Source: Nemophila menziesii (lineage: Eukaryota; Streptophyta; Magnoliopsida; Boraginales; Hydrophyllaceae). Taken from it: 64,000 nt of DNA. The stretch lies in assembly GCA_029959085.1 (NCBI GenBank), contig JARWIR010000062.1:2480001-2544000 (forward strand), read 5' to 3'. Made by a program: the position numbers and the translations under genes. Below are positions 51,883-62,905 of this stretch, piece by piece. The notes below the pieces were generated by a model. That model searched no databases. It saw only the letters and a list, made by a program, of their open reading frames with translations, and was not told the DNA's origin. Position 1 is the stretch's first letter; each line of letters starts with the position of its first letter.

Positions 51883-54710
51883 TACACTTCAGTTGGAATT
51901 GTCAAGGGATTGGTACCCGGTTAAATTCCATCATCTAGAGGTAATCTTCCTCTGTGAAACTCTTAATCTCTTCAGTAAAATAGACCTTCTTTGTAATTCC
52001 ATTAACATGAAAAACATCTACACATTACAACCTGAGGGTAAATCAGATGGTGTCATTCTTATGGCTAATAAGGACCTTACTATAAAAGATTTAAAATATA
52101 ACAAAAACTTCATCCATTTCACCATTACTAACCCCTTAGGAAATGATTTTTTGTGACCTATGCCTATATCTCTCCTTATGAAAAAGAAAAACACAAAAGT
52201 ATCACTGAGATTAAATCTGATGAATAACAATACTAATGCCCCTTGGTTTATTATAGAGGACCCGAACATGTCTAGATATAGTTATGAAAAAATGGGAGGA
52301 AATGAAACTACCAATACTAAATATCTTAATGACTTTATTGATCAAAATAACCTTATGGAAATTACCTCTAAAGGCTGTTACTTCACTTAAAGTAATAGAA
52401 GAAGTGGTGACAAGCTTATTAAGAAAAAATAGATAGAGGTGGTGGTTTGTAGGGTGTGATAAAATAATGATAAAAAAGATGAGAACTATCAACCTAACCA
52501 ATCACGTTACTCGCTGCAAGTATCACAGATCGTATGCAAGTTTTAATGATAAGTAAGATTCATTTTGAGGACTTATACGAATGAACTAGAAGAAAGCGTA
52601 GTAAAGAATAGTTTTAGTGAATGAAAGACAATAAAATAAATATGAATGATTTGAGAGATAATGATTAAACTAAAGACTAATGCAAATAAATAAAAGATGT
52701 AAGAATGAGATGTGAAATATAGCTCAGGTTTGCGTGTATGCACTTATCCTTCTATTTCTTCTACTAGTTATAAGGGTGATTAAAGATCTTAAAGTAAGTA
52801 GCCAGGATTCTATATTCCTCCTAACCCTATTCTGGGTGGACTTAGGTGGCGACCTAACAATTACCAGGGGACTTGGGTAAGGGGACCATGCGCAATGATC
52901 GGTGGTTAATCTCAAACCCTAATGAATATCTAATTAGGCAAGCCCGTCAGGATCACTACCGCACACTAGACGTTTATGTGGTGTTTCAACAATTAGACAC
53001 CCCTTCTAGGTGACCATCCAACTGCTATTAATGGGGTAGTCTATACTCGTGCACTAGCAAGAACTACAGACAATACATCAAAGCACATAAAACATATATA
53101 AAGGTTAAGAAGCTTAATCGTTTTAAAAAGATTTTTCCGAAACAAACTTAGATAAAAGAAATCAGAATTCAAAGATTATAAATATTCAAAACCCAAGGTA
53201 TGGGAAAATTAGTTCATGCTTACAAGAAATAAACTAAAATAAATATACATACGGTCAACTTGCTTCTCCTGATGTTTCTACTTGATACTAAGGACTAATA
53301 ATTAAGCAATGACATGTTTATAATTATAAGAGTGCGTATTTATAGGTGTTTTGTAACCTTAGGTCAAAATATTGGAGCGGAAGGCAATTAAGTGGAGTCC
53401 AACTCCAACTCAATATCGTTTCCTAAAATATAGGTATGGATAAACACTGGTCACTATTTTGGTCATATATCCTTCGTTATAGGGCCAAATTTCATCCACT
53501 TTATATTAAAAAGACCGCATCAGAAAGATCTGTCTAACCCTCTTATTTCTCATCCAAATTCGTAGCCGATTTGGAGTTATCTTCACTTTAATGGACGTAG
53601 CTGCAAAATTGGCACTATTTTTGGCAGCTTTTCTTTTCCTATTCAACTTTGCTTCTTTTTATCTCCTGATTTCCTCTGTATCTTCCTTCCTTAACTCCTT
53701 AGAATTGATTTGGCATCTAGTTACATTCCATAAACCTTACGAGTTTCACATTAATACACAAATTAAACCAAATATGCTCGAAAAGTAATAAATCATCAAA
53801 TCAAGACATGAATTAAGAATTTATCTAATAACGGTGGAATATCCCTTAAAAATTAATCAGATACACATAAAATGATGTCTCCAACCTACATTAATATATC
53901 ACAAATATGGAGACATCAGAAGGATTGGAAAATTCAAGTTGAGATATCCTTTATCCAGATCTTGGATTGCAATTCTTCCTGCTACTGGCTCAGACCATAG
54001 CCTTCTTATTCTAAACACTGAAAAAAACACAGATTTTTTAATAGATTTATCTATAAAAAGAGCTGGAATTCTGAAAAGGAAGTGGAAAATATTATCATAA
54101 ACCCCTGGAATTCCCATGTTCACGACATTTATAGAGGAATTATTAAGTTTGGCTAAAAAATCAATAGTATCTCCAGTGTTATCACTAAGTGGAGCAAAAC
54201 AAAAAGACAAAATAACATAAACATCATATAAAATCTGATAAAAAAACTTGAAATACTCAACAACACATTGATTGGGAAGAACACAACTTTATAGCAGCCC
54301 AACTTGAAAATCACTGGAATAAATAAGAGCTTTAATGGAGAGAAAAATCTAGAATCCAATGGATTCAACTTGGGGATAAAAACACATCATTTTTTCACAA
54401 CACTACAAAACATAGAAGAAAACACAACAAAATCCTAAAACTTATGGAACCAGATGGTACTTGGATTGATGACAATCTACCACTGGAAACAACATCATAG
54501 ACCATTATACAAAACAATATATCACCAAAGGCTCTAGAGAATATAGCAATATCATTGAAATTGAAAAAAAATAAAACCCTCGGTTACTATCTCTATTAAT
54601 AAATCACTTGAACAACCTAACTATCTTAAAAAAGTCAAGGAAACAGTCTGGACCCTTGGTGTATATAAATCACCAGGCCTAGATGGTTTCACTAACAGTT
54701 TTTACATTAT
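51879..54710 (+). pseudogene. LINE-4 ORF2 remnant (endonuclease, start of RT)
   Basis: Starts WNCQGIGT, shifts frame near 51930, continues HLEVIFLCETL. At 52380 the CYFT(stop)SNRRSG stretch is the FSWTNKR region. After the solo LTR (52440-53918) it resumes with SWIAILPATGSDHSLLILN (the catalytic His region), the linker (WIQLGDKNTSFFHNTTKHRR near 54355-54420) and ends SPGLDGFTNSFYIM, the first RT block. Numerous stops. Confidence 0.8.
52440..53918 (-). repeat. Solo LTR of the Athila-B family
   Basis: Plus-strand ends TGGTGGTTTG...GAGACATCA; minus-strand sense TGATGTCTCC-type. About 1479 bp. Shared text with the Athila-B LTR includes CTAACCCT-TTCTGGGTGGACTTAGGTGG read in reverse. TATA box on the minus strand at about 53336-53345 (CCTATAAATACGC). 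It interrupts the LINE-4 endonuclease. The flanking five bases (AGAGG and GAAGG) are not a clean duplication, so the left edge may be off by a few bases. Confidence 0.8.
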
Positions 54711-55404
54711 GCGAATGGCTGCGGGAATTTCTCACCATCATGTTCGATTTCTTGGCATTTATACATTTTCTCGGCAGTAGCTATAAGTTATCTTTAGGTT
54801 ATTTTTAAACACTTTTTTCTCCCGTATCATTAGTTTACAAAGGGTTTTCCAAAGCTTGCTTAAGCTCCAAAGTTTAATATTACTTCCTTCCACCAACCCC
54901 GTTCCTCACCTATATCAGTAGGTAATGGGTATGGATTTATGTAAGTTATATATTTTTTATAATTTGATCCTTCATCTATTTTAATGGATGTATTGGGTTA
55001 AATACATATAACTTGAGACTATTAAGTTGATTACGTATATTAGTAATTCATAATTTAACCCCTTTAGGGGTAAAATTGAGTATAATTATTTATAGGGTGA
55101 TTGACACATACAATCTACATATTATTTTCAATTGCCTAACAAGTCCAAACCACCCAAAAAGTCAGGATCACCCTTCTACTCCACTTAATGACTTTTGACT
55201 TGCCAAAAGTAACTTCTGAATTACATGTAACCAATCAATTATTATCAAAACAAAAAATAAAAAATTGTCAGAAACATTAAATTAAATATATCAGATTTCT
55301 TTCCTGTTATAACTTAATTATATTATATTTTATATTCTATTTTGGAAAGTAAACACATGATTTATTAGTATGTGGGTTTGGATTATCAGTTTCAAAAGAA
55401 TGTA
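54711..55404. other. AT-rich sequence, nothing recognised
   Basis: No supported ORF or element. A 'CCTATATCAGTAGG' palindrome-like word at 54909-54922 was seen but has no context. Confidence 0.5.
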
Positions 55405-55685
55405 TAGGTGAGCTGTTGTATATTGTGTAATTTTTTCCAATGAAAAAGGTGTTGGGTTGGCAGTGCATTTTTTTAGGTACTTTAGTTATAATCAATGGTG
55501 CATGGTGGGGCCGGATGTATTTGTACCAATAAATGTCATTGGTTAATGTGTGCAATTTTGGTGGTGTGTTGTGAGAAATAAATGGTGTGTAGTTTGTTGT
55601 GTATCTTGTAATTCTTCTCATGAAAAAGGCATAGGGTTGGTTGTGCATTTTTGTAGGTGCTTTAGTTATAATCAATGGTTTATGG

Positions 55686-57311
55686 TGATGTCTCCCTGTT
55701 TGTTCTAAATATTAACCCTTAGGAGACATCACTTTAGTTGAATATTTGACTTATTTGATAGACTTTTATGCTTATTTCGTCATATTATACTTCCTCCCTT
55801 TGGAATTAGACTATTTGCATTTTTAGAGCTTTTGTGCGTTAATTTGTTTGTTTTTAGTGCAAAATTAGTAGGTTCATGATTCTATGGAGAACCAATACAA
55901 GGATGAGAAGTGATAATTTAAGTCTTAGATCGAGTGGAGAAGCTAGAGGCAAGAAAAGAATTTCCAAGAACTTGACTAAAGAAGTTGCAGATCTAAAAGG
56001 CTGTTAAAGATTGTTGTTTTTGAGCTACTTAGGAGTGGATTTAGCCTTTGACTTTCAAACAAGGTTTGGTATCTTATTGAGTTAGGAAGATTCTCCAAGT
56101 TGAATCAGCCCATTTGGAGTTGTTATGCAAAAGTTACAGCCGTTTTACTAAAGGCTGCATACCAGTTACGAGAATTAAAGAAGAAGATAGGCTTGGGATT
56201 TTTATAATTTGACCTAATCCTCTTAACCTAAACCCTAAAACGTTTTTAAGCACCTATATAAGCCCTCTTAGACCTCATTATTCAGCACCTCTCATATTTT
56301 CTTCAACTTACAACATCCTTAGAGAGAGAGAGAGAGAGAGTCAACACAGTTCAGAGAATTAGATTAGAGGCTTCATATTTTCAAGTCAGAGCAAGAAGGC
56401 AGAGGCGAAGCTAGAGCTGGAGGAATTTTGTTCTTCCAACAACAGCCAACCAAACCTTTAGGTTATCTATTTCTTTTCTGTAATTGAATTATGACTTCTT
56501 TATATTTAATTTCAGTCTTTAAATTTATTATGAGCTAAACCTTAATATACTTGAGAATCACAATTAAGGGATGAACCCTAATTAATTTATTCTATGTTTT
56601 GAATTTGGAATTTTCATGATTTAAATTGAACCGAGTCTTATATATTGGACATTACTTTGTTCTTCATCACTATTTCTTTTCGGTACAACTAGAAATAGCT
56701 TTTAATATTTGAGCTATTCACTTTAGTGGCAAAAGTGATCATTCGACGGGGGGTTTTGAATACATACTTAGGTAATACCCGTGTAATATCCGTTATTGAC
56801 CGACATGTTCAACTAATTTCATAGCCAAAGAGGTAAATACATATCATCCGAAGAGGCGTATTCGCCCATATAGGAGTTTATAGTACTTTAGTATAGCTCC
56901 TAGGTCCACCCTGACGGGGGCTAGGAGACATTAGAGTCCCGACTAAGATAACAATACCAATTCTACCCTTAAACATATCATAGGTTACGTTAATTAGGTG
57001 GATTCCTTGCGAAACTCAAGTATCTCTCATATATGAAGTTAGTCTTTTTACTTGTTTATTTCCTTTCAGTTAATTTATTTAGTCTTTATTCTATCTCATA
57101 TTTAGTTTTTAAGAAAACCAAACAAAAAGCATATATTTTACTTTTCTGTTAAGCAATTATTTCTACTATCTGATTAATACTTGAGTTGAACCTAATCCGT
57201 CCCCGAGAACGAAACCCGATTTATCGGATATTACTTGGACAATCGTGCACTTATGGTATTGTGGTTCCTTTTTATTTATTGCATTATTTTATAACACCAC
57301 AGGCCCCACCA
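55686..57311 (+). repeat. Solo LTR of an Athila-type family (C)
   Basis: 1626 bp, TGATGTCTCCC...GGCCCCACCA with flanking ATGG on both sides (55682-55685, 57312-57315). It carries the U3 terminal inverted repeat (TGATGTCTCC/GGAGACATCA, 55686-55732), a TATA box CCTATATAAGCC near 56253-56264, a short (GA)n run at 56323-56340, and near the end GGACAATCGTGCACTTATGG. No internal region; it was probably left by recombination between LTRs. Confidence 0.85.
56253..56264 (+). promoter_or_regulatory. TATA box in solo LTR C
   Basis: CCTATATAAGCC, followed by a pyrimidine-rich leader and the GA run. Confidence 0.55.
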
Positions 57312-57440
57312 ATGGTGGTAATGTATATGTACCACTAAGTGTCCTTGGGTAATGTGTGCAATTTTGGTGGTGTGTTGTGAGAAATCAATGGTTTGTAGTT
57401 TGGGAGCTAGAATAGAAATCAATATGAGGTGGGTTATTCG

Positions 57441-58064
57441 TTTTATTTTGATGGTGTGACTGTTGTAATTAAAGGCGTGTGTAGTTTGTGTACACAATCA
57501 CATTACAAAATATGGAAAATGCTAAAAATGGTTAAGATTGAATATTATTAAAAAGCAAACAAACATTTATTGAAAAAAATCATATCGAATCAAAATGTCA
57601 CTGATAATACGAGCTAAAACCATGTGGTGCACTAGAATTCACTTATTACAGAATAATCTCACAAGAAAACCGATGCCACTCGAGGACCATTCTCCACCAT
57701 CTTCCGGCACCGCTCGAGGACCATTCTCCACCATCTTCCACCGCCCCTCGAAAAAAAAATCTCTTCACACTCACCATCCCACCAGGTAAATCGATGGGTT
57801 TGTAACCATATGAGAATGATATTGGAAATAAAAAACTTTACACCATGTAATGCTTACATTATAGGATTTTGATTATATTAACTAAAAATAGAATTGTTAT
57901 ATAAGATAATAATGACATAAAATCTAATTAGTTTGTTTAATGTAAGGGTATGGATGGTATACAGATAAAAAATTGGACCTTTTGGGGGGAAATAATTTGT
58001 TGGACTCTATAGGGGTGGGTTATCGGATTTTTGAACTTAATTGGCTAATATCTCTTATTTATAA
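57441..58064. other. Intergenic sequence with a short tandem duplication
   Basis: No supported gene. At about 57675-57745 a word of about 27 bp (CTCGAGGACCATTCTCC, then ACCATCTTCC) occurs twice, 36 bp apart. Confidence 0.5.
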
Positions 58065-58500
58065 GAGTAAATACATCCAGTACCCCCTAAACTATGGCCG
58101 AATTGACAGTTTGCCCCCGACTGTATTTTTTGGTACTGGATGACCCTTAAGTTTTATTTTCGTGACGGGATGCCCCTTAAGTTTCATTTTCGTGAATAGA
58201 TACCCCTTAAGTTTTATTTTCGTGACTAGATGCCCCTTAAGATTCATTTTCGTAACTCTACAGAGATTAGATGGGGCATATTTCGTTATGGAGTAAGTGG
58301 ATTCTCCTTAACATATGGCCAGTTAAATATAAAAAATAACTACGTTAAATATCACGAAGAGGGCATCCAGAAAGGGGCATCCAGTATAGGGGTCTGTTTA
58401 TATTTTTGTGATATTTAAATGGCGTCTATTTCGTTAAAGGGCATCCAGTCATGAAAGGGGCATTTAGTCACGAAAATGAAATTTAAGGGGCATCCAGTAC
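58065..58500. mobile_element. Mutator-type element, left part, cut by Athila-D
   Basis: The left end GAGTAAATACATCCAGTACC..., with TATGGCCGAATTGACAG and TTTTTTGGTACTGG, matches the arm of the element at 32485-33600 (GAGTTAATACGCTCCAATACC, TATGGGCCGATTGAAAA). Four head-to-tail repeats of a unit like TAAGTTTTATTTTCGTGAC..GATGCCCC follow (58150-58255), and their inverse stands at 58430-58495. The right end is beyond the window because Athila-D inserted at 58500. The putative 9-bp flank on the left is TATTTATAA. Confidence 0.65.
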
Positions 58501-59986
58501 TGGTGGGGCCTAGGGTGTGATAAAATAAGATATAAATAAAGTGCAAAAACACCCTAAAACTACACGGTTCTGCAAGTATACAGATCGTATGCAAGTTTTA
58601 GATAAAGATTCGTTCCGCAGAGACTACAGAGGTTAGGAGAATCTTATGCAAATACCAAGTGCAAATAGTTAAGGCTAGAATAATTAAACGCAAATAAAAG
58701 TAAAGACAGATAGATATTTGTTTGATTTTCTAATTAACTAAATTAAAACTAAGAATTAAACGACAGAAAATAAATATGAAAGAGAAGTGATATGAGAATA
58801 TAGCTTAAGTTATTAGCATGTAATCCCCACTAGTTTTGCCGTTCTAAACATGTAAGGGTGAATTATGTAGTATTTCCCTAATCGGTCCCAATATGCTATC
58901 GGTAGTTTAAAATAGGATTTACCTGTGTCAATAAGGCTTCCTAAGCAAACTTTTCCTGTAATTGGTAAATAGTCACAAAGACTAAACCATAATGATTATC
59001 TAGCTAGGTTGGGTTGTCAGATCAAACCTAAAACTAAACGTTATGTGCTAAACATGTAATTAAACACCGTTGTCAATGGTATCCTAATTACTAGATGGTA
59101 ATTCTAATGGCTGCAGTCCACAAGAACACAGAATATAAATCCAAACACATAAACAGAGAATAAAAACTATAATTCTATTTAAAACATTAAATTCCCAAAT
59201 TAGATAGATGTCAATCAAAACTAAGGTTCATACATATATGCTAAAACTCAAGCTTAAGAAATTTAGTTCATGAAAGAAAAGAAAGAAATTACAAAATTAA
59301 AGGTAGAAGAAGACATTGTTGATGATAGCTCCTTCCAGACTTCTCTCTTGTGTTCTAAGCTTCCTCTTGGTTTAAGGTTTCACCAAGGATGATTTAAGAG
59401 TGTTAAGAGGCTGTATTTATAGTGTATAGGTTGACCTAATTCGTTTCTTTAGAGATAAGTTAAGTAATGGACTTCTAGCCCAACTCAAATTCGTAAGGAA
59501 ATAAAGATAAACACTGCTGCGCTGTTTTGAGTGTATCTTCTTCGTTATTGGTCGGATTGAGCTCCATAAGATACCAAAAGAATCACAACAGAATTATGTT
59601 GACCCTTTAGAAGGAAATTACCAAATTCGGCCTATTTCTTAGGTAAAAACGCATATCTTTGGACATGTATGCAGAATCCCAGATTTAGGCAGCTTTTCCT
59701 TTTCCATCTTTTTAGCCTTTGTTTCCTTATCTCCAATTTCCATGCATATCTCTTTCCATAAGTTGTAATCTTTGACTTGTACTCTAATCAATCTCCATAA
59801 TTATCTTTGAAGCTTCACACTAAATAAACAATTAAACCCAATATGCTCTAAAAATATTATGTTACTAAATCAAGACCCAAAATAGGAAGTGCACTAAATT
59901 AAGCTAAAATCAACCTATAAACTAATAAATAAGCCTAAAATGATGTCTCATGAGTATATTTTACTATCACAAATGAGGAGACATCA
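58501..59986 (-). repeat. Athila-D 3' LTR
   Basis: 1486 bp, plus-strand TGGTGGGGCC...GGAGACATCA. Minus-strand TATA box CACTATAAATACAGC at about 59411-59425. The U3 inverted repeat TGATGTCTC/GAGACATCA lies at 59941-59986. The GGCCCCACCA end is the same as in solo LTR C. Confidence 0.88.
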
Positions 59987-60003
59987 AGACCCCCAACTCA
60001 AAG
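59987..60003 (-). other. Polypurine tract of Athila-D
   Basis: Minus strand CTTTGAGTTGGGGGTCT next to the LTR. Confidence 0.85.
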
Positions 60004-61510
60004 TTGTATCGTCCCGATACAATAAAAGTAAAGAACAGTAGGGTAGTCAAAATAAACAAGAAGAAGTCGGAGGAGAACAAGAACAACATATAATGAATGA
60101 TCCTAGAGCATAAAATCCAAAAAATCTCATGTAGTAATGCGCAAGAAACAATGCACAAATATGCCTAATATACATGTAATCAACAATCCATAAATTCAAG
60201 TTAAGATTAATTTCGCAATGCCAGAAAGAGAGGATGATAACTTAGTTCAGGTTAATGGCTATAGGTTGTTCATAGGTCCCAAATACAGCATCCAATGGTC
60301 CACTTACCTACTACCTAATAGCTCAATTGTTTCTCCATCTAGTAATTAAAAATCCTAAGGTCTTGGTTATAACTTGGCTTAAGGACGGGTGTGGTATATT
60401 TGGATAATGAAAAGTGAGCTTTTGGCTCTCTCCTCACTAGCCATCAACGAATCGCCCTAGAGCTTGAGTTTTCACTCGAAGATGTTCTCACTCAACCCAA
60501 TTTATTGATGCTTTTGATGTGCATCCCCAATAATCCCAATTAAAACCTTTGATGATATAAAATCCACTTTGCCGGTCCGAATATATATTCTCTTTTCACA
60601 TCAATTTTTCTTTTGTATAGTTATGATTCTCTTTTGATGTTGAGATATCACACTATTTTTTTTCTCATATATATATTCTTTTTATGCCCTTGTTGGCAAA
60701 ATTAGCTCGTAGCTTCTTTTTCATTCACTATTACCCCGGCAAAGGGTTACAATAACAATCAATTCATCATCAATAAAATCACAAAGATAATTCCCAAATT
60801 CCCAATGTTCCCTAATGATGAAACCCACCACCCCAAACTCAAGCTCTAAAACGAGTGTCTCAGGTTTTGCGATTCGAGTGCGGGTCATATAGATAAGTCC
60901 TACAAACTAGGGTATGGATTATAATGTGTTTCAATAAAGGCTTTAGAAAGGCTCAGAGGGGCTAAGACGGATAAATAACAATAATATCAAACAAAAGGGT
61001 GAGAAAGTATAAAGGCTTCAAGTGTTTTATTATGAAAGAACTGCCTTAGTCATTTTTCTAACTACCGGATTTCGTTACGTTTTCATTATTAGTTCATAGA
61101 CAAGTGGGTTTTCAACTAATTTTAAACCTCACGTTCTACACACCAAATAACTATTCCTAAGTTTCAACGTGTTTTCTTAGCATTGCTCATTAACTTTTCT
61201 ATCCTTTATTTCCTGTTTTCATACATGCATCTAAACAATTTTGTTGCATCTTTCAAAAACATACTACCTACTATCATTGACCTAATAAAATCATGCTCAA
61301 ATAGGTACATTCAAGATACTCTATGCCTTAATTCATCCTAAAAATTTTAAATTTTATGCAAAAACGAAAAGAAGATGAGGACAACGAATCCCCACCCCCA
61401 ACTCAAAAGTGAGTCGTGTCCCCACGACTCGAAAAAAAGACTCAAGCATGGAATATAATTCAAAATAAAACTAACTAAACTACCTAATGCATACAAGCTA
61501 TTGAGAAAAA
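60004..61510 (-). other. Athila-D 3' UTR with conserved blocks
   Basis: Blocks at 60240-60520 (GGCTATAGGTTGTTCAT; GGCTTAAGGACGGGTGTGG; AGTGAGCTTTTGGCTCTCTC with its closing CTCAC; GAGCTTGAGTT; GATGTTCTCACTCA) and 60825-60900 (ACCACCCCAAACTCAAGCTC; GATTCGAGTGCGGGTCATAT) match Athila-A in the same orientation and Athila-B. Polypurine-like copies lie at 60830-60843 and 61394-61408. Confidence 0.65.
61411..61430 (-). promoter_or_regulatory. GGGA-loop hairpin after the envelope-position ORF (Athila-D)
   Basis: Identical to the Athila-A hairpin: an 8-bp stem with loop GGGA on the minus strand, 80 bp after the ORF stop. Confidence 0.6.
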
Positions 61511-61972
61511 TTAGAATGACCTACCTGGCTGGCCATAGAGATCCATCATATCGTCCTCGTCATCCGAAGGATCGGTATAATCATCAACATCCTTATACAA
61601 GGTCAAATTTTCTACCTGTGTTTCCAACTGTATGACTTCTGCCCAAAGGTCTTTGTTATCTTCACGTAATCTTTCAACTTCGTTCTGTAACTTGAGAGCC
61701 CAAGGAGGAAGATCATAAACAATTTCAGAGGAAGAGGTAGAAGAACCTTGGTCTTGGATTCTTATTTTATTCAAAGGCCTCCTTGATGGTATGGACATTC
61801 TAGCAGTTAATCTCTTCTTTGGTAGTGGTTGTTCAGGTGCCTGTTCTTTTGATTCTTCAGAAACCTCATAAAGATTGATGGGTTTTTCAATGGTGGCTCC
61901 AGGCAATTTCTTATTCTTCCCAAGGATTGAACACGTTCTCTTGTATTCCATAGCTTCAGATCTGTTAGTCAT
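61511..61972 (-). CDS. Athila-D envelope-position ORF, lacking the central domain
   Basis: 153 residues. It shares with the 438-residue Athila-A protein the MTNR start, a basic/Glu-rich N-terminal stretch (KKRLTARMSIPSRRPLNKIR) and a C-terminal coiled coil (LQNEVERLREDNKDLWAEVIQLETQVENL), but the roughly 200-residue plant-transposon-protein domain is gone. The frame is open throughout, so the loss was either an in-frame deletion or a natural short form. An acidic tail DYTDPSDDEDDMMDLYG ends the protein. No signal peptide or membrane segment. Function unknown. Confidence 0.75.
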   Translation of the reverse strand: MTNRSEAMEYKRTCSILGKNKKLPGATIEKPINLYEVSEESKEQAPEQPLPKKRLTARMSIPSRRPLNKIRIQDQGSSTSSSEIVYDLPPWALKLQNEVERLREDNKDLWAEVIQLETQVENLTLYKDVDDYTDPSDDEDDMMDLYGQPGRSF

Positions 61973-62334
61973 GCTTGATTCACCTACAACTCAAGTTATA
62001 CCAAGGATGGATTAAAAGTTTAAGGAAAATTTGGTTTAGCTTGATGTTGTTGCTTGGAATTGATGAAAGAGAAAAGTTATTGGATTGATCTTGGAAGAAT
62101 TCTTTAATGCTTGTTGAATTTGATGGTGTTTTGATGGTGTAGTGTGATGAATTTGATGAAGGATTGTGTTTATGGAAGATGATGGAGAGGATTTGATGAG
62201 TTGTTGTGTTAATTGTGAAGGTTTGCACAAGCTTTAAGATGTATATATAGGGTTCGGGTCTGAAAAATTCGTGTATGGAAGGCTAGGGTTAATATCATAA
62301 GGTAAGAATTTGATTAGGAAAAGAATTCCTTCAC

Positions 62335-62690
62335 AAACCGCCTCCTGCGGTGCACCGGACGAAACCTGCGGTATACCGGACCTTACAGCTCTTCAAATTT
62401 TTTGTCCACTGGATAATACCCGAGCTAGCACCCCGTGGCACGTGTTTAGTGCCTGCGGAACAGGGGTGCGGTGCAGGGGGTAGTCCGCGGGTACTCCGTC
62501 AAAAAACATGTGGTACCTGACCCCTTGGCACGCGTTTGGATGTGCGGACCAGGGGTTCGGTGTACCGCGCCTTCAGGTCGATTTTTTCTTGCTTTCTGGA
62601 TAAAACCCGTGGTACCCGACCATGGTACGGGTTTTCTGGGCACGGTGCATCCCTGCGGACCATGGGGTAGTCCGCGCCAGGCTTTGAGTT
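62335..62690. repeat. GC-rich degenerate repeat block of Athila-D
   Basis: Repeated words with GGTACC-like cores: GCGGTGCACCGGAC, GCGGTATACCGGAC, TGGTACCTGACC, CGGTGTACCGCGCC, CGTGGTACCCGACC. It takes the same position (between pol and the envelope-position ORF) as the CCGGGTACCCGG array of Athila-A but has a different sequence. Short ORFs here are chance frames in GC-rich sequence. Confidence 0.6.
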
Positions 62691-62905
62691 CTTCCATTTT
62701 TTTCCTTTCGACCCCAAACTCGTTTCCTGCACAATAACACACTACCTTTCTCTCCTATTAGCTTGTAAACACAATTAAAAATATACACTAACTTAAAATT
62801 AAACACTACAAAGCAAAAACAACTAATCTAAAAAACAATTAAAACAAGGGGTGTCTCCCAAGAGCACTTTTGTTTAACGTCTTTGAGTTAGACGTGTACC
62901 TCAGG

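Larger units (their letters stand above)
50530..54710 (+). mobile_element. LINE-4: truncated LINE, split by a solo LTR
   Basis: Same family as LINE-1 and LINE-2 by ORF1 layout and by the ATGA junction with upstream hairpin. It lacks the start of ORF1 and everything after the first RT block, and a 1.48-kb solo LTR sits in its endonuclease (52440-53918). Many stops and shifts; the oldest member of the family here. The 3' end is lost near 54710, so there is no A-tail to define it. Confidence 0.8.
55405..57440. repeat. 180-bp tandem repeat, about 2.5 units, split by a solo LTR
   Basis: 55441-55500 and 55621-55680 align without a gap at exactly 180 bp (TGAAAAAGG..GGGTTGG..GTGCATTTTT.TAGGT.CTTTAGTTATAATCAATGG; pieces shown are shorter). 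A further partial unit follows after the LTR at 57312-57440 (GTGTGCAATTTTGGTGGTGT, TTGTGAGAAATCAATGG). The solo LTR 55686-57311 lies inside it. Confidence 0.75.

Noticed and set aside
55337..55675. 112-codon minus-strand ORF in the 180-bp repeat
   Set aside because: It runs through the tandem units and repeats the same peptide words; no sign of coding selection.
62446..62806. Short ORFs in the GC-rich block of Athila-D
   Set aside because: Overlapping frames on both strands with no conserved product; explained by base composition.
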